Shown here: one piece after another, positions 1 through 10,313 of the stretch
How the letters are laid out: every line of letters starts with the position of its first letter
Position numbering within the stretch: position 1 is the stretch's first letter
Assembly: GCA_038496445.1 (NCBI GenBank)
Contig: JALMLS010000400.1
Span: 1-28,113 of the forward strand
Source: Trichosphaerium sp. ATCC 40318
Taxonomy: Eukaryota; Discosea; Flabellinia; Trichosidae
Direction of reading: 5' to 3'
Length of the DNA: 28,113 bases
Program-made: the position numbers and the translations under genes
Notes under the pieces: model-generated
The model's input: only the letters and a program-made list of their open reading frames with translations
Told to the model about the DNA's origin: nothing
Database searches by the model: none

Positions 1-3000
1 CGACTTGTTATCTCTTATGTACTTGTAGAATATCTTTCAAGAAACAGATATGTTTGATGAACCAAATGGACCTCGCGATGCTACAATAACAGTATCAAAC
101 AGAAGAAATATTGACTGGGACATCTCTGATGGAATAACTCCTGTTCGTTTTGACACATTTCATTTTTTTTTCCCTTCATTTTTGTTGATTGACCTTATTT
201 TTTGAACACAGGGTTTACTTGACGGACACGCAATTATGGTTCACGAATTAGCACGTGTTTTCGGATTTTCAAGCGATATTGGAAGGAGTGAGCGTTTTTT
301 GTTCATTTTTTTGACTATTGAAATGTCCGCCAGCTAATTTCTTTCTAGTGACTGAGTTCATTAATTCCCCAGGTGACATACCTTTTGGAGTTCAACCTAC
401 TATACTTGATTATTTACGCTTCCCTACACCAACTACTAGTGTCTTTAGAGGACGTAGTTTGGAGCTAGGTACTAAATAATAATCAACTAAACAATCACCG
501 TATACTAATTCATCAAAAGATGTGCCTGCCTTCTTTATAAGTCCTTTAGTAAGAATACCAACTGTAGAATATTCTTCTGTACTCGGTCAACAGGACAGTT
601 GGGCAGATGAGAGCCTTGGTACTGTTTTTGAAAAGCATAAAAAGACTTAACATAGCTGACTTTTAAGTTTAGGTATTATCGCTCCATTAAACGACCTTAC
701 CCCAGAATCTCGTATTGGTATTACCATAACGGATATTCTTGTCATAGATACTCTTGGATGGTTTATAAATGGTAAGTGAATCTAACCGTTTAGGAAATAG
801 TCTATTTTTAAATTGAAACTAACAACTAAAAAATAGCTGTTGGATTACCTTGTCCATATGTTTCATATACTGATAGAGACTTTGCAACTATTGGTGATGT
901 TATTGGTGTACGTGGATATTACTTTTTCGAACAAGTACGATGTCTGTACGGTGGATTTGCAGGCCTAATTATTGGAGATGCACGAGTAATCAGTGATTCA
1001 TACGTTGTATGTTTTGACTTCATTTTTATCAATGGAAATGCCTCGTCTATCACTAGTTAACTTGATTGTTTAGGAATGTGTTGTACCTGTATTTCCTTCA
1101 AACAGAAGATTAACTGGTATGGAAATTAGTGCTAATGGTGGACAACAAAGTAACTTTTTTGGAAATATTCAAATATCACCAGTACGACAACCAATTTCTC
1201 GCTTGTTACTCATTCATATTCATAGATATCACCAAATCCAACAGCTGCACCTCCTACGCAAGCCCCAACAATGGCATTTACACCTCCACCGACTACAGTA
1301 CCACCAACGGTTGCTCCCACGATTGCCCCTACAACACAGCGTCCGACAGTAGCACCAACACCACAGCCAACACCAGCCCCAACTAACCCTCCTACACTAC
1401 CTCCAACAAGAGCACCAACAGTTGCACCAACCCCACAGCCAACACCAGCCCCAACTAACCCTCCTACGCTTCCTCCAACAAGAGCACCAACAGTTGCGCC
1501 AACACCACAGCCAACACCAGCCCCAACTAACCCTCCTACGCTTCCTCCAACAAGAGCACCAACAGTTGCACCAACACCACAACCAACACCAGCCCCAACT
1601 AACCCCCCTACACTACCTCCAACAAGAGCACCAACAGTTGCACCAACACCACAGCCAACGCCAGCCCCAACTAACCCTCCTACACTACCTCCAACAAGAG
1701 CACCAACAGTTGCGCCAACACCACAACCAACACCACAGCCAACACCAGCCCCAACTAACCCTCCTACACTACCTCCAACAAGAGCACCAACAGTTGCGCC
1801 AACCCCACAGCCGACACCAGCCCCAACTAACGCCCCTACGCTTCCTCCAACAACAGCACCCACCACGCAAGCTCCAACACCAACTCCTACAACTCTTCCG
1901 CCTGTTGTTGTACCAACGACTGCAGCTCCAACACCAACTCCTACAACTCTTCCGCCTGTTGTTGTACCAACGACTGCACCTCCTACAGTTGAGCCAACTA
2001 TGGCGCCTACAACAGAACCACCAACAGTAGCCCCAACAACGGATGCACCTACACCCGAACCAACTATGACTCCTTCAACAGAGCCTCCAACAGCAACTCC
2101 TACAACACCGCCACCTGTTGTTGTACCAACAACTGCGTCTCCAACACCTGCTCCAACCTCACCACCACCTGTTGAAATACCAACTACTGCACCTCCAATC
2201 CCTATACCAACGTCACTGCCAACTATGGCACCTACCACTGCGCCACCAACACCTGAACCAACCCCTCAAACTACTGCAGAGCCTACCATAGCTCCTACAA
2301 CAGACTCTCCAACAGCTCAGGCCACCGGTACCAGAAACGTTTTAACCAACGTTATTCCTAATCATTTGTAGATGCGCCAACATCACAACCACCTACTGAC
2401 GCTCCAGCTGATGCCCCTGTAGATGCACCTGCTGAAGCTCCATCCGACGCCCCTGTAGATGCACCGGCTGATGCACCAGCTGATGCCCCTTCGGACGCTC
2501 CAGCCGACGCACCTATAGACGCTCCAGCTGATGCCCCAGCTGATACTCCTTCTGATGCTCCTGCTGATACCCCTTCTGATGCTCCTTCTGATGCTCCAGC
2601 TGTTACTCCTTCTGATGCCCCTGTTGATGCACCAGCTGACGCACCTTCAGATGCTCCTTCGGATGCACCAGCCGACACCCCTTCAGATGCACCAGCTGAC
2701 CCACCTGTTGATGCTGATACTCCTTCGGACGCTCCAGCTACGTCACCTACATCTGAACCAGTAACAACTGCACCGCCAGTATCTGTCGCTCCAGCTGCTG
2801 TAAGTGTAAACACAACCATGTCTCATTTTTATAACTCATATAAAACCATAGCTTCCTGTCTTACTTGGATTCGGACAAGCAACAAATGAAGATGAGGAAG
2901 AAGCAACAAGAGAAGCTTTGGCTTTAGCAGAAGCAGATTGCCAAGGGTTAGAGAGTTCTTATAGCTCGAAACAGTTTTCTGACTTTATTCTCTTTTTAGG

Positions 3001-3111
3001 TGTTGTGTTGCTATTAAATTCCCTGGCCAATCATCAATAATATCATGTTCTTCTTCTAGTAAAGGAGACTCAACAATATCAGCACATTGCTCATGCAGAT
3101 GTGCATTGTAA
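1..3111 (+). CDS. Metalloprotease-like secreted protein with TIG-like domain and Pro/Thr and Asp/Ala/Pro repeats (5' end off window)
   Basis: Eleven exons can be joined in one frame: 29-142, 212-287, 373-468, 520-618, 673-771, 837-1006, 1074-1181, 1226-2327, 2372-2799, 2852-2946 and 3000-3111, giving 832 visible residues. The first donor (GTTCGT) is weak. The N-terminal part looks like a zinc metalloprotease: GHAIMVHELARVFGFS at 227-274, then a late segment ending IDTLGW, as in secreted bacterial and protist proteases. The motif reads HELAR instead of HExxH, so the second zinc histidine is Arg and activity is doubtful. Exons 6-7 resemble an IPT/TIG immunoglobulin-like fold (RCLYGG...YVECVVP). 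A long Pro/Thr mucin-like tract and a Asp-Ala-Pro tract follow, and the C-terminus is Cys-rich. It is probably a cell-surface or secreted protein. The family assignment is by motif only. Confidence 0.7.
1339..1854 (+). repeat. 72-bp in-frame coding minisatellite, seven units
   Basis: Seven near-identical 72-bp units start at 1339, 1411, 1483, 1555, 1627, 1699 and 1783. Each encodes 24 residues of Pro/Thr/Ala pattern (core APTPQPTPAPTNPPT). The sixth unit has an extra 12 bp (one more TPQP step). Differences between units are mostly synonymous, as expected for recent unequal exchange under selection for an extended, possibly O-glycosylated stalk. The opposite strand is open only because of the repeat composition. 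Confidence 0.9.
1871..1978 (+). repeat. 54-bp perfect tandem duplication in the Pro/Thr tract
   Basis: Two identical 54-bp units (1871-1924 and 1925-1978) encode 18 residues each, including LPPVVVPTT. They follow directly on the 72-bp array. Perfect identity implies a very recent event. Confidence 0.9.
2375..2745 (+). repeat. Degenerate 12-bp Asp-Ala-Pro coding repeat
   Basis: A run of about 30 short units encodes variations on DAPA and DAPS (occasionally DTPS, DAPV). It is acidic and proline-rich, and lies in the exon after the Pro/Thr tract. The units vary at third positions, so the array is older than the 72-bp array. Confidence 0.8.
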
Positions 3112-3406
3112 TTTATAATTTAGAATTGAAATAAAAAAAAGTCAGACATTCACCCTTGTAATAGCTCGTTTCTAGTTGCTTGATAATTTGTTAGTCACAA
3201 CCATGCGAATATTCAATGCTACAATATTGTATGGTATCAATATCAGCTTAAAATGGTGAGCACTATTTCCTTCTTGCTTTTCACGTGTACGACAAAATCT
3301 TTCTGGTTTTTTTTTGCTAGTGCAGTCAATAGTTTTCTTTTGATAAGTTTTCTCACAGAAAGAGCTCGGTTTTAGTTGCAATTCCACCGAAAAGTAGGCA
3401 GTGAGC

Positions 3407-5055
3407 ATGGATCATACTGGAGGAAGTAAAAAACGAAGCAAACAGGCGTCTAACGCAAACACTCCGAATAAAAGGTAAAAAATTAAATACAATGTCTAGA
3501 GATGTTCGTATCAACATTAAAGCACTAAAAACATCAACAACAAATTACGTAATTTTGCGTTAATTCTGGTTGTGACCTAGTTTGACCATAAATAGCACTC
3601 TTTTTATAACACAAGTTGCCTTAACACACTGCAAGCTATATCCTTATTGATAGTTTAAAGTGATTGTAAGGGCAGGAAGTCACGTGCTTCTTACTATTCA
3701 GAAGGCCTTTTGAAAATAGCTAAACTGAAAAAGAGCATTATTTTAGGTCAAACACAACCACTGCTGTTATCAAGAACCTCGTTTTGAACATTTTTTGTTG
3801 TTTGACATCATTCTAAAATACTGGTAGTAATAAAACGATGTTATTGGACATACCTGTTGAGATTCTAGTAGATATCTTAGCAAATACAACGAAAGCTCGA
3901 TTTGCAGCTTGTCAAACATGTCATCTCTTTTATTCAATTATTCATGATATTATCGGGTATCATAGTGTATACTTACGGACAGATGAACAAGCAAAAGAAG
4001 CTGTTAAACACAAAGGAATCATGAAACACACAAAAATCAAGTTGATGAGTGGTTATGGTAGAGGATTTCCGTCGAATGAGATTCTGGAACAATTTGTAGG
4101 AGTACATAACATTGACCTCAGTGAAACTTATTTTATCAAAGCAGAAGGTATGAAGTGGCTTGCTGGAGTGCATACAATCGACCTTACTATGTCTCATGTT
4201 GATGATCAATCTATCAAATTACTTGCTGGTGTTCACGAGATTAATCTTGAAAGTGTTGCTAGTATTAGAGATGAAGGTATTATGGCGCTTGCTGGTGTTC
4301 ATACAATTGATCTTTGTTTCACACATGTAACAGATTACGGCGTATATGCCCTTGCTGGTGTTCATACTATTAATCTGGAGGGTACACGAGTGACAGATAT
4401 AGGTGTTAGCACACTTGCTGGAGTGCATGCTATTGATTTATCGGACACTCAAGTAACTGATAGAGGTGTTAGAACACTTGCTGGAGTGCATACTATTTCT
4501 TTGAGAGAAACTAAAGTAACTGGTAAAGGTATAATGTCGCTTGCTGGAGTACACACGATTGATCTTAGTAGTGTGCATGTAACAGATGAAGCTATTCAAA
4601 GTCTTGTTGGTGTACACACAATTAAGCTTATTGATTGTACACAGTATATTACCGTTGAAGCAATCAAGGCACTCAAAGAAGTTCATGAGATTCATCTTAC
4701 TGACCCGAAAGATTTGTGGCTTGGAGAACTTTGTAATGTGCACTCAGTTTGTATTATTGATGGTGGTAAAAACAATACAACAGACGATGGAATCAAAACA
4801 TTGACCAATGTCAAAATCCTTCATCTTGTTCATTCATCCGATACACTAACAGACTTGGGTTTTACTACATTGATCAACCTCAAACACCTCCTAATGTGTG
4901 GAGGCGATAATATTACTAATAATTGCTTGAAGTACCTTAAATCTCTAAAATATGTTACAAACATTTTTTCTGGAGTTACAAAAGAGGGTGTTGAGTCAAT
5001 GGGTATTGAATATATTAACTATTTAACTATAACAACTAAATCCATTATAAAATAA
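3407..5055 (+). CDS. F-box/leucine-rich-repeat protein, copy 1
   Basis: The main open frame begins at ATG 3838 and gives 405 residues with no intron. Residues 2-40 (IPVEILVDIL...ACQTCHLFYSII) resemble an F-box, which would dock on SKP1 in an SCF ubiquitin ligase. The rest is about a dozen LRRs of about 23 residues with a very uniform core (LAGVHTIDLS..., VTD.G). A short upstream exon, 3407-3474 (starts MDHTGGSKKRSK, basic), joins in frame to 3828 if a 353-nt intron is removed. That exon is inferred by analogy with the neighbouring paralogue and is uncertain, so the start could be 3838. The last repeats are more divergent. The substrate is unknown. Confidence 0.8.
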
Positions 5056-5363
5056 ACATCATCTGAATACAAGTTGGCTCGGGTGTTGTGTTGTTAACTT
5101 GCAATGTAGAATCGTTTTCAAGTATCATTAGTGGTACGATGGTACTCCACTTCTGCATCTTACGCTCAATCCTAAGTATCACATTCCTGAAACAGGCCAA
5201 AGGGGCATTTAAGTGGACCACCTAACCAAAACACTTTACATCCAAGTGCAAAATCTGTTCAAATTTTTGTTCAAATATGAAGTACTTGCTAGTCACGTGT
5301 TGTCAACAAAAACAGGTTTAAACATTTGAAAACCCGCGTTACGCTAGATAAACAGAATATTCA
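5056..5363. other. Intergenic between the two LRR genes
   Basis: No coding signal was seen. It must hold the 3' end of copy 1 and the promoter of copy 2. One CACGTG lies at 5294-5299, 65 bp upstream of the proposed ATG. Confidence 0.5.
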
Positions 5364-6616
5364 ATGGACACGTCATTAGAGCATACGTAAGAAAGCGCCG
5401 AAAAATCTTTACAACAAAAAATACTTAGTTCCACTTTATCTCACTCTAGTCGCTTAAAAATTCACTTAGTAGACTCACTGTGCTACCTACAGAAATATTG
5501 GCTTTAATTCTATCCTTTGTATCAAACTCGCGAAAATCCGCCGCTAACACGTGCTCACGGTTACTAAAAATCATACGCGATATAGTAGGGTTCAAAAGCA
5601 TTCGCATTAAAACTGCGGCACACGCAAATCTTCTTCAACGATACAGCGGTGTAGTACACCATACAACCGTTAGAGTCGATTCTCCCTCCGACGGAGTATT
5701 GATACTCCTCAAAGGCGTCAAGAACGTCATACTCACGTGTAGGTACATAACAGCGCCACTAAATATCTCTGCTCTCGCTGGTGTGCACAGGGTATCTCTA
5801 GACAACTTGGTTAGTCTACGTGATGAAGATGTAAAGTCACTCTCTGGCGTTCACACGATCAGTATGCGAAACTGCTCTTCGATTACGGATAAGGGGATAA
5901 AACATCTTGCTGGTGTTCACTCCATCTGTCTCTCTAAGACGGCTGTAACAGATGATGGTCTTGTAGCGCTTTCAGGCGTACATACTATTGATTTGAGCAA
6001 AACTGAGGTAACGGATAAAGGAGTTAAGTGCCTAGCTGGTGTTTCTTGTATTAACTTATCAGGTTGTAAAATAACTGACGAAACACTTCTTGCTCTTAAA
6101 GATGTTCGTGATATCAACTTGATGACATGTCTTGACATCACAGACTTAGGAATTAAAGCTTTAAAGAACGTGAATACAATATGCTTAGTACTTAATCCGC
6201 ACGTGACTATAGAAGGTATTAAGTCTTTGTCTGGAGTTTCATCGATTTATCTATGCAATGACAATGTCACAGATAACGATATTATCGCACTAAAAGGTCT
6301 TCATAAAGCTGTTATTTATTGTAAGAGCATTACAGATGTTGGTGTTAAAGCACTCAAAGGTATTCATGCTGTTTCTCTTGCTGTAATGAACAAAATTACA
6401 GATGAAGGGGTTAAGGCTCTTGCTGGTGCTTCTCTGGTAGAGTTGTATGGATGTGATAACGTTTCTAAAGATGCAGTCAAAGTACTACGGGATAGTGGTA
6501 CAGTAGTGGTTCCAAGGCAATGTAGTCAGCTTGAAGATTTTGCCCTTGAGGCAAATCCTAACCATGTCAGTGTCGAAAAACAAATTGAAAACGTCTTTGA
6601 GGTATTCGGGTCTTAG
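5364..6616 (+). CDS. F-box/leucine-rich-repeat protein, copy 2
   Basis: The open frame around 5480 has no ATG of its own; its first possible start is GTG. A 23-nt exon at 5364-5386 (MDTSLEH) followed by GTAAGA splices in frame to the acceptor at 5468-5469 and supplies an ATG, so I model two exons (5364-5386, 5470-6616). The F-box-like segment LPTEILALILSFVSN comes first. LRRs with the core LAGVHTI/LSGVHTI and ITDKGIK/VTDKGVK follow. The C-terminal about 45 residues are non-repeat and acidic. It is a tandem paralogue of the upstream gene on the same strand, 308 bp away. It is probably a substrate receptor of an SCF-type ligase; this is family inference. Confidence 0.8.
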
Positions 6617-6834
6617 GGATGGAATGTTAGAACCACCTGTGATCTAAACGCACCAATAAATGTCCAGTTAGTTAAAATGGTTTTTGGTATCTACCAATAC
6701 ACGTTCTTGAAATCCAAACAAAGGAGCTAACAAGACTGTTTTAAGCGATAATCCAACTTGTATTGCAATGCTTGTTATCTGCCTTAACATGTTACACCAT
6801 ATGCTTCACTATGTGAAGTAAACGTGTGGTGCTC

Positions 6835-7636
6835 ATGGCCCTAATGATTGATACTTGTACTCTTCTGTCTTTAATACTTCGTGAACAGCATTGTATTGGT
6901 GCAAGTTCAGCGGAACTTATATCGTTTGCCACCTGATATTTCAACTCTGACAAAAGCAATAAGATCTAAAGGGTCCAGGTGATACAGTATCGTTCACCCT
7001 TGACGAATTTCTTTCATATCAGTCGTCAACTCTAGCACTTACATCTTCATTTTCAGGAAAAAGAATGTACTACAGGTGTTAATATTGACGGTTTGATGGT
7101 ACTTGAAAATACTGAAAAATTATAGGAATACTTGGCCGGGAGAAAACGTGTTTAAGTGTAGTTCAAAGGACTGTTTTAAACATCTTGTTACCCAAAGTTA
7201 CAAGAGAAAGTAATGCGAATGTAAGAACCAGTTCTCCGGCAAACCTAGAAGAGATGGTTTCGACTATTTGTGAAAGTAGATCTCCTTTTGGAAAAGTGTA
7301 AGTCTACTCTGTAACACTATGTACTTACAATTTACCTTATAAATAGATATTATGCATCCAACTTGTGTACGCTAGCATACTTGTGAGAAGCCCGCTTTCC
7401 AACCTCCTTCTACATTCTTACAGCTTACAGTAATGCTTACGCATGGCTGTACAAGTGTTTTACTCTATTACAGACGTTTGGGTATACTTCAGTTGACTTT
7501 GTATAAATTAACAACAACCTACAAACTTATCAACCAAAAACGTTTGAACAAAGGTAAAATGACAACTAAGGAGGGTGTTAATAGTCCAATCATAGAAGTG
7601 CCAAACTTATTTTCTCGGCCAATGAGATACTATTAA
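6835..7636 (+). CDS. Unrecognised multi-exon gene
   Basis: Spliced open frames suggest a gene not visible as one long ORF. Exon 6835-6898 (starts MALMIDTCTLLSLILREQ) joins in phase to 6979-7075 (GDTVSFTLDEFLSYQ...). The next exon, 7126-7299, is open in two frames. One continues the first two exons (NTWPGENVFKCSSKDC). The other (LGREKTCLSVVQRTVLNIL...CESRSPFGK) continues through GT-AG junctions into YYASN and AYAWLYKCFTLLQTFGY near 7380-7503. The last piece may end at 7636 (NLFSRPMRYY). I could not reconcile all phases, so the exact model is open and decay is possible. No family was recognised. Confidence 0.4.
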
Positions 7637-8019
7637 ATATTGTTAATAACGACATGGCAAAAGATTTAGCATCAGTAACCACAAGCCATACGCTATTAAT
7701 GAAGCTTGTTGTACACCAGTGGCTAGGCAATATCCTTTCATACTAAGTAGGTCTTGTTCTTAAGATCCTAATATTTTGCTTGTTTTCAAGGAGATTGTGA
7801 GGGCGCTTATACGCAGCTTTTAGGCTCCTATGTACATCTACAAGTTTCTGTATATTTAAAAGAAAGTGTCACAAATACAAGTCCATGAAGAAGTGCACCT
7901 ATTAACTACGAGACCGAAATACAAGTATTTGTTTATTGTACATTTGGACATTGCTATGAAAAATTGTGGCTCTTTGTCCACCTTCCTGAAGAGCTACTTA
8001 ACCCTCTGGCAATGTTGTT
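7637..8019. other. Intergenic, 3' side of Ras1
   Basis: A plus-strand frame of about 50 codons (around 7585-7746, containing NDMAKDLASVTTSHTLLMKL) is open and might be one more exon of the upstream gene or a remnant. Nothing else is recognisable. Confidence 0.3.
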
Positions 8020-8783
8020 CTACATCATAGTGCAACGTCTCTTTCGTTTAATAGGTTTTGGTAAACCTGAATCTTGCTCCTTCCTTATCTCTCGTACAAG
8101 TTGATAAAAAGCTTCTTCAACATTTTCACGTGTTTTAGCTGATGTCTCAAAAAAAGGAACGCTGTAATGCTTTCCAAGCTCTTCTCCTTCTTCTTTAGAA
8201 ACTTGTCTTTGTTCTTCTAAATCAACTTTATTCCCAACTATTACTGAAGGGACATAATCTAGATCCTTGACGCTAAAATGAATCAACAAACCATTTTGAT
8301 AAAATAATGCGAAAATTGGATTATCAAGTTGTCAAGTGTTCCGTACCTTCTAACTCGGTCATAGAAAGCTGGTAGTTCCTCAAAAGATGTGCGGCTTGTA
8401 ATAGCGTAAACAAGTAAAAATCCTTGCCCTGTTCTCATGTACTGTACGGTAACGAATAAGTTAGTTATGCACGGCAGCAGACAAAGCCTTACTTGATCAC
8501 GCATTGCAGAGAACTCTTCTCTTCCTGCTGTATCAAGAATATCCAAGAGAAGCGTCTCGTCGTCCACAATACATCGTTTACGATACCTACATAAGAGTTA
8601 TAGCGCGTTTGAACAAGGAGTAAAGTAAAATGCGTAAAAAGTGTTTTTAATTGATTAAAACGCTTACGAATCTTCTATGGTAGGGTCGTATTCTTCAAGA
8701 AAGTGGTTTTGAATAAGTTGTATTGTAAGTGCAGATTTACCAACACCACCGTCGCCAATAACAACTATCTTATATTCAGTCAT
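8020..8783 (-). CDS. Ras-family small GTPase, copy 1 (Ras1)
   Basis: Four exons (8783-8668, 8586-8493, 8441-8347, 8272-8020) give 185 residues with consistent phases. All Ras boxes are present: P-loop GDGGVGKS (Gly12 kept), effector loop [10 protein letters not shown]3 DTAGREEF, G4 GNKVDL, G5 ETSAK. The end is a polybasic stretch KPIKRKRR and the CaaX box CTMM, predicting farnesylation and plasma-membrane targeting. The position equivalent to Gln61 is Arg (codon AGA), which in animal Ras blocks GTP hydrolysis. It is a molecular switch for kinase or cyclase pathways. A close paralogue lies directly upstream on the same strand. Confidence 0.93.
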
Positions 8784-8917
8784 CCGGTGCTTCCCCGTTA
8801 CGTTAAATAAATTGCTGTTTTTGTTGTACTTGACTACGTTAGAAATAATTGGTTGATAAAAATAGAATTCAATGCATTTTATTATTAGAAATGTCAGTAG
8901 ATGACGAAGAATCCGCT

Positions 8918-9091
8918 CTATCTGTCAACAACCAAATGAAATTGGGTAATCTCCAGTCGTTTAGCAGCAAACTTTGGACCATCAATCACGTACCAGGTAG
9001 ACAGAGTCAATTGGAGTGCAAACTTCACAACTGATCTATCAAGCTCAAATTCAGCTTCGTATTTCCAACCGTCAGTGGTAAAAACAATTAA
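8918..9091 (-). pseudogene. Unassigned coding-like exon between Ras genes
   Basis: A minus-strand frame of 57 codons is open here (contains WKYEAEFELDRSVVKFALQL and TWYVIDGPKFAAKRLEITQ) and ends at TAG 8918-8920. A diverged version of its start (ELDRAVTKLH) occurs upstream of Ras2 near 10480-10510, so the Ras duplication carried it along. It has no recognised family and no clear start, so it is probably a gene remnant. Confidence 0.35.
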
Positions 9092-9279
9092 TTATTGTTG
9101 TCAAAGGTTTTTAGCGACCAGTATTCACTAGTATTCATGAGTAAAAAAATTCATTATTCGCCTCTTTTGCCTGCCAGTAAACAGTCGAAAAGTTTGCGAG
9201 TTGACAATTTGGAACTTTTGAAGTAGTCTTCTTACAACCAATCGCTCACTTATGCCACATTATGGCAGTGTTTTTGAAA

Positions 9280-9447
9280 CTATTTCTTATGTCTTTTGTT
9301 ACATTCCAACAACCTTCTTAATATCTTTACACCAGAGAGTTTAGTAAGGCACTCATTTGCTACGTTTGTCCATGATAGATCAACTTTACTCAATGTAACT
9401 GTAGTTTTAGTCTTGCTGGTATTTTGATCGCAACTGTTACTCTTGGT
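9280..9447 (-). pseudogene. LRR gene fragment
   Basis: A minus-strand frame of 55 codons ends at TAG 9280-9282. It contains TLSKVDLSWTNVANECL followed by TKLSGVKILRR. The spacing fits the LRR unit of the F-box/LRR genes at 3.8-6.6 kb (VDLS.T.VT...L..L.GV). No start or F-box was found, so it looks like a stray C-terminal piece of a third family member. Confidence 0.45.
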
Positions 9448-9537
9448 TCAATGACCATTTTGCCTTGCATGGATCCGAAACTTGGTTTCAAAAGTACAAT
9501 GTTCCTGAAGCTACGTAACCTCTACCAAGTGATTTTT

Positions 9538-10313
9538 TTACATCATAGTGCAACGTCTCTTTTGTTTAATAGGTTTTGATGTAACTGGATCTCGCTTCTT
9601 CCTTATCTCTCGTACAAGTTGATAAAAGGCTTCTTCAACATTTTCATTTGTTTTAGCTGATGTCTCATAAAAAGGTATGGAGTAATACTGCTTTCCAAGC
9701 TCTTCTCCTTCTTCTTTAGTAACTTGTCTGGCTTCTTCTAAATCGGCTTTATTCCCGACTATTACTGAAGGGACATAATCTAGATCCTTTATCCTAAAAT
9801 AAATCAACAAACCATTTTTGATAAAATAATGCGAAAATTGGATTATCAACTTATCATGTTCCGTACCTCCTAACTTGGTCATAGAAAGCTGGTAGTTCCT
9901 CAAAAGATGTGCGGCTTGTAATAGTGTAAACAAGTAAAAATCCTTCACATGATCTCATGAACTGTACGTTAACGAATAATTTAGTTACACATGGCAGCTG
10001 ACAGAGTGCTTACTTGATCACACAATACAGAGAAGTCATCTCTTCCTGCTGTATCAAGAATATCCAATACAAGAGTCTCATCGTCTACACTGCATTGTTT
10101 GCGATACCTACATAAGAGTTATAACGCGTTTGAACCAAAAAGACAAGAAAAGCGTAAAAGTACGTAAAAAGTGTTTTTAATTGATCAAAACACTTACCAA
10201 TTTTCTATGGTAGGGTCATAGTCATTAACAAAGTTACCGCTTATTAATTGTATTGTAAGAGCTGATTTCCCAACACCAGTGCTTCCAATGACTAGTATCT
10301 TGTATACAGACAT
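9538..10313 (-). CDS. Ras-family small GTPase, copy 2 (Ras2), divergent switch regions
   Basis: It has the same four-exon structure as Ras1 (10313-10198, 10107-10014, 9961-9867, 9793-9538), giving 186 residues. Splice positions match exactly, so it is a tandem duplicate. The C-terminal half is nearly identical to Ras1 ([29 protein letters not shown] end). The N-terminal half is altered: P-loop GSTGVGKS (Thr at position 12), effector loop YDPTIENWY (Asp38 to Asn, Ser39 to Trp), G3 DTAGRDDF (Arg at 61), then a changed switch II (SVLCDQ for SAMRDQ). The frame is intact, so it is probably expressed, with altered partners and poor GTP hydrolysis predicted. Early decay under relaxed selection is the alternative. 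Confidence 0.88.

Noticed and set aside
1210-2238. Long Gly/Val-rich open frame on the minus strand
   Set aside because: It is the antisense of the Pro/Thr repeat. The pattern is a direct product of the repeated codons, and the plus frame is supported by splicing on both sides.
2358-2819. Minus-strand Ser/Gly/Ala repeat frame
   Set aside because: Antisense shadow of the Asp-Ala-Pro coding repeat.
3973-4743. Minus-strand frames opposite the LRR gene
   Set aside because: They follow the 69-bp LRR periodicity of the real gene and have no independent support.
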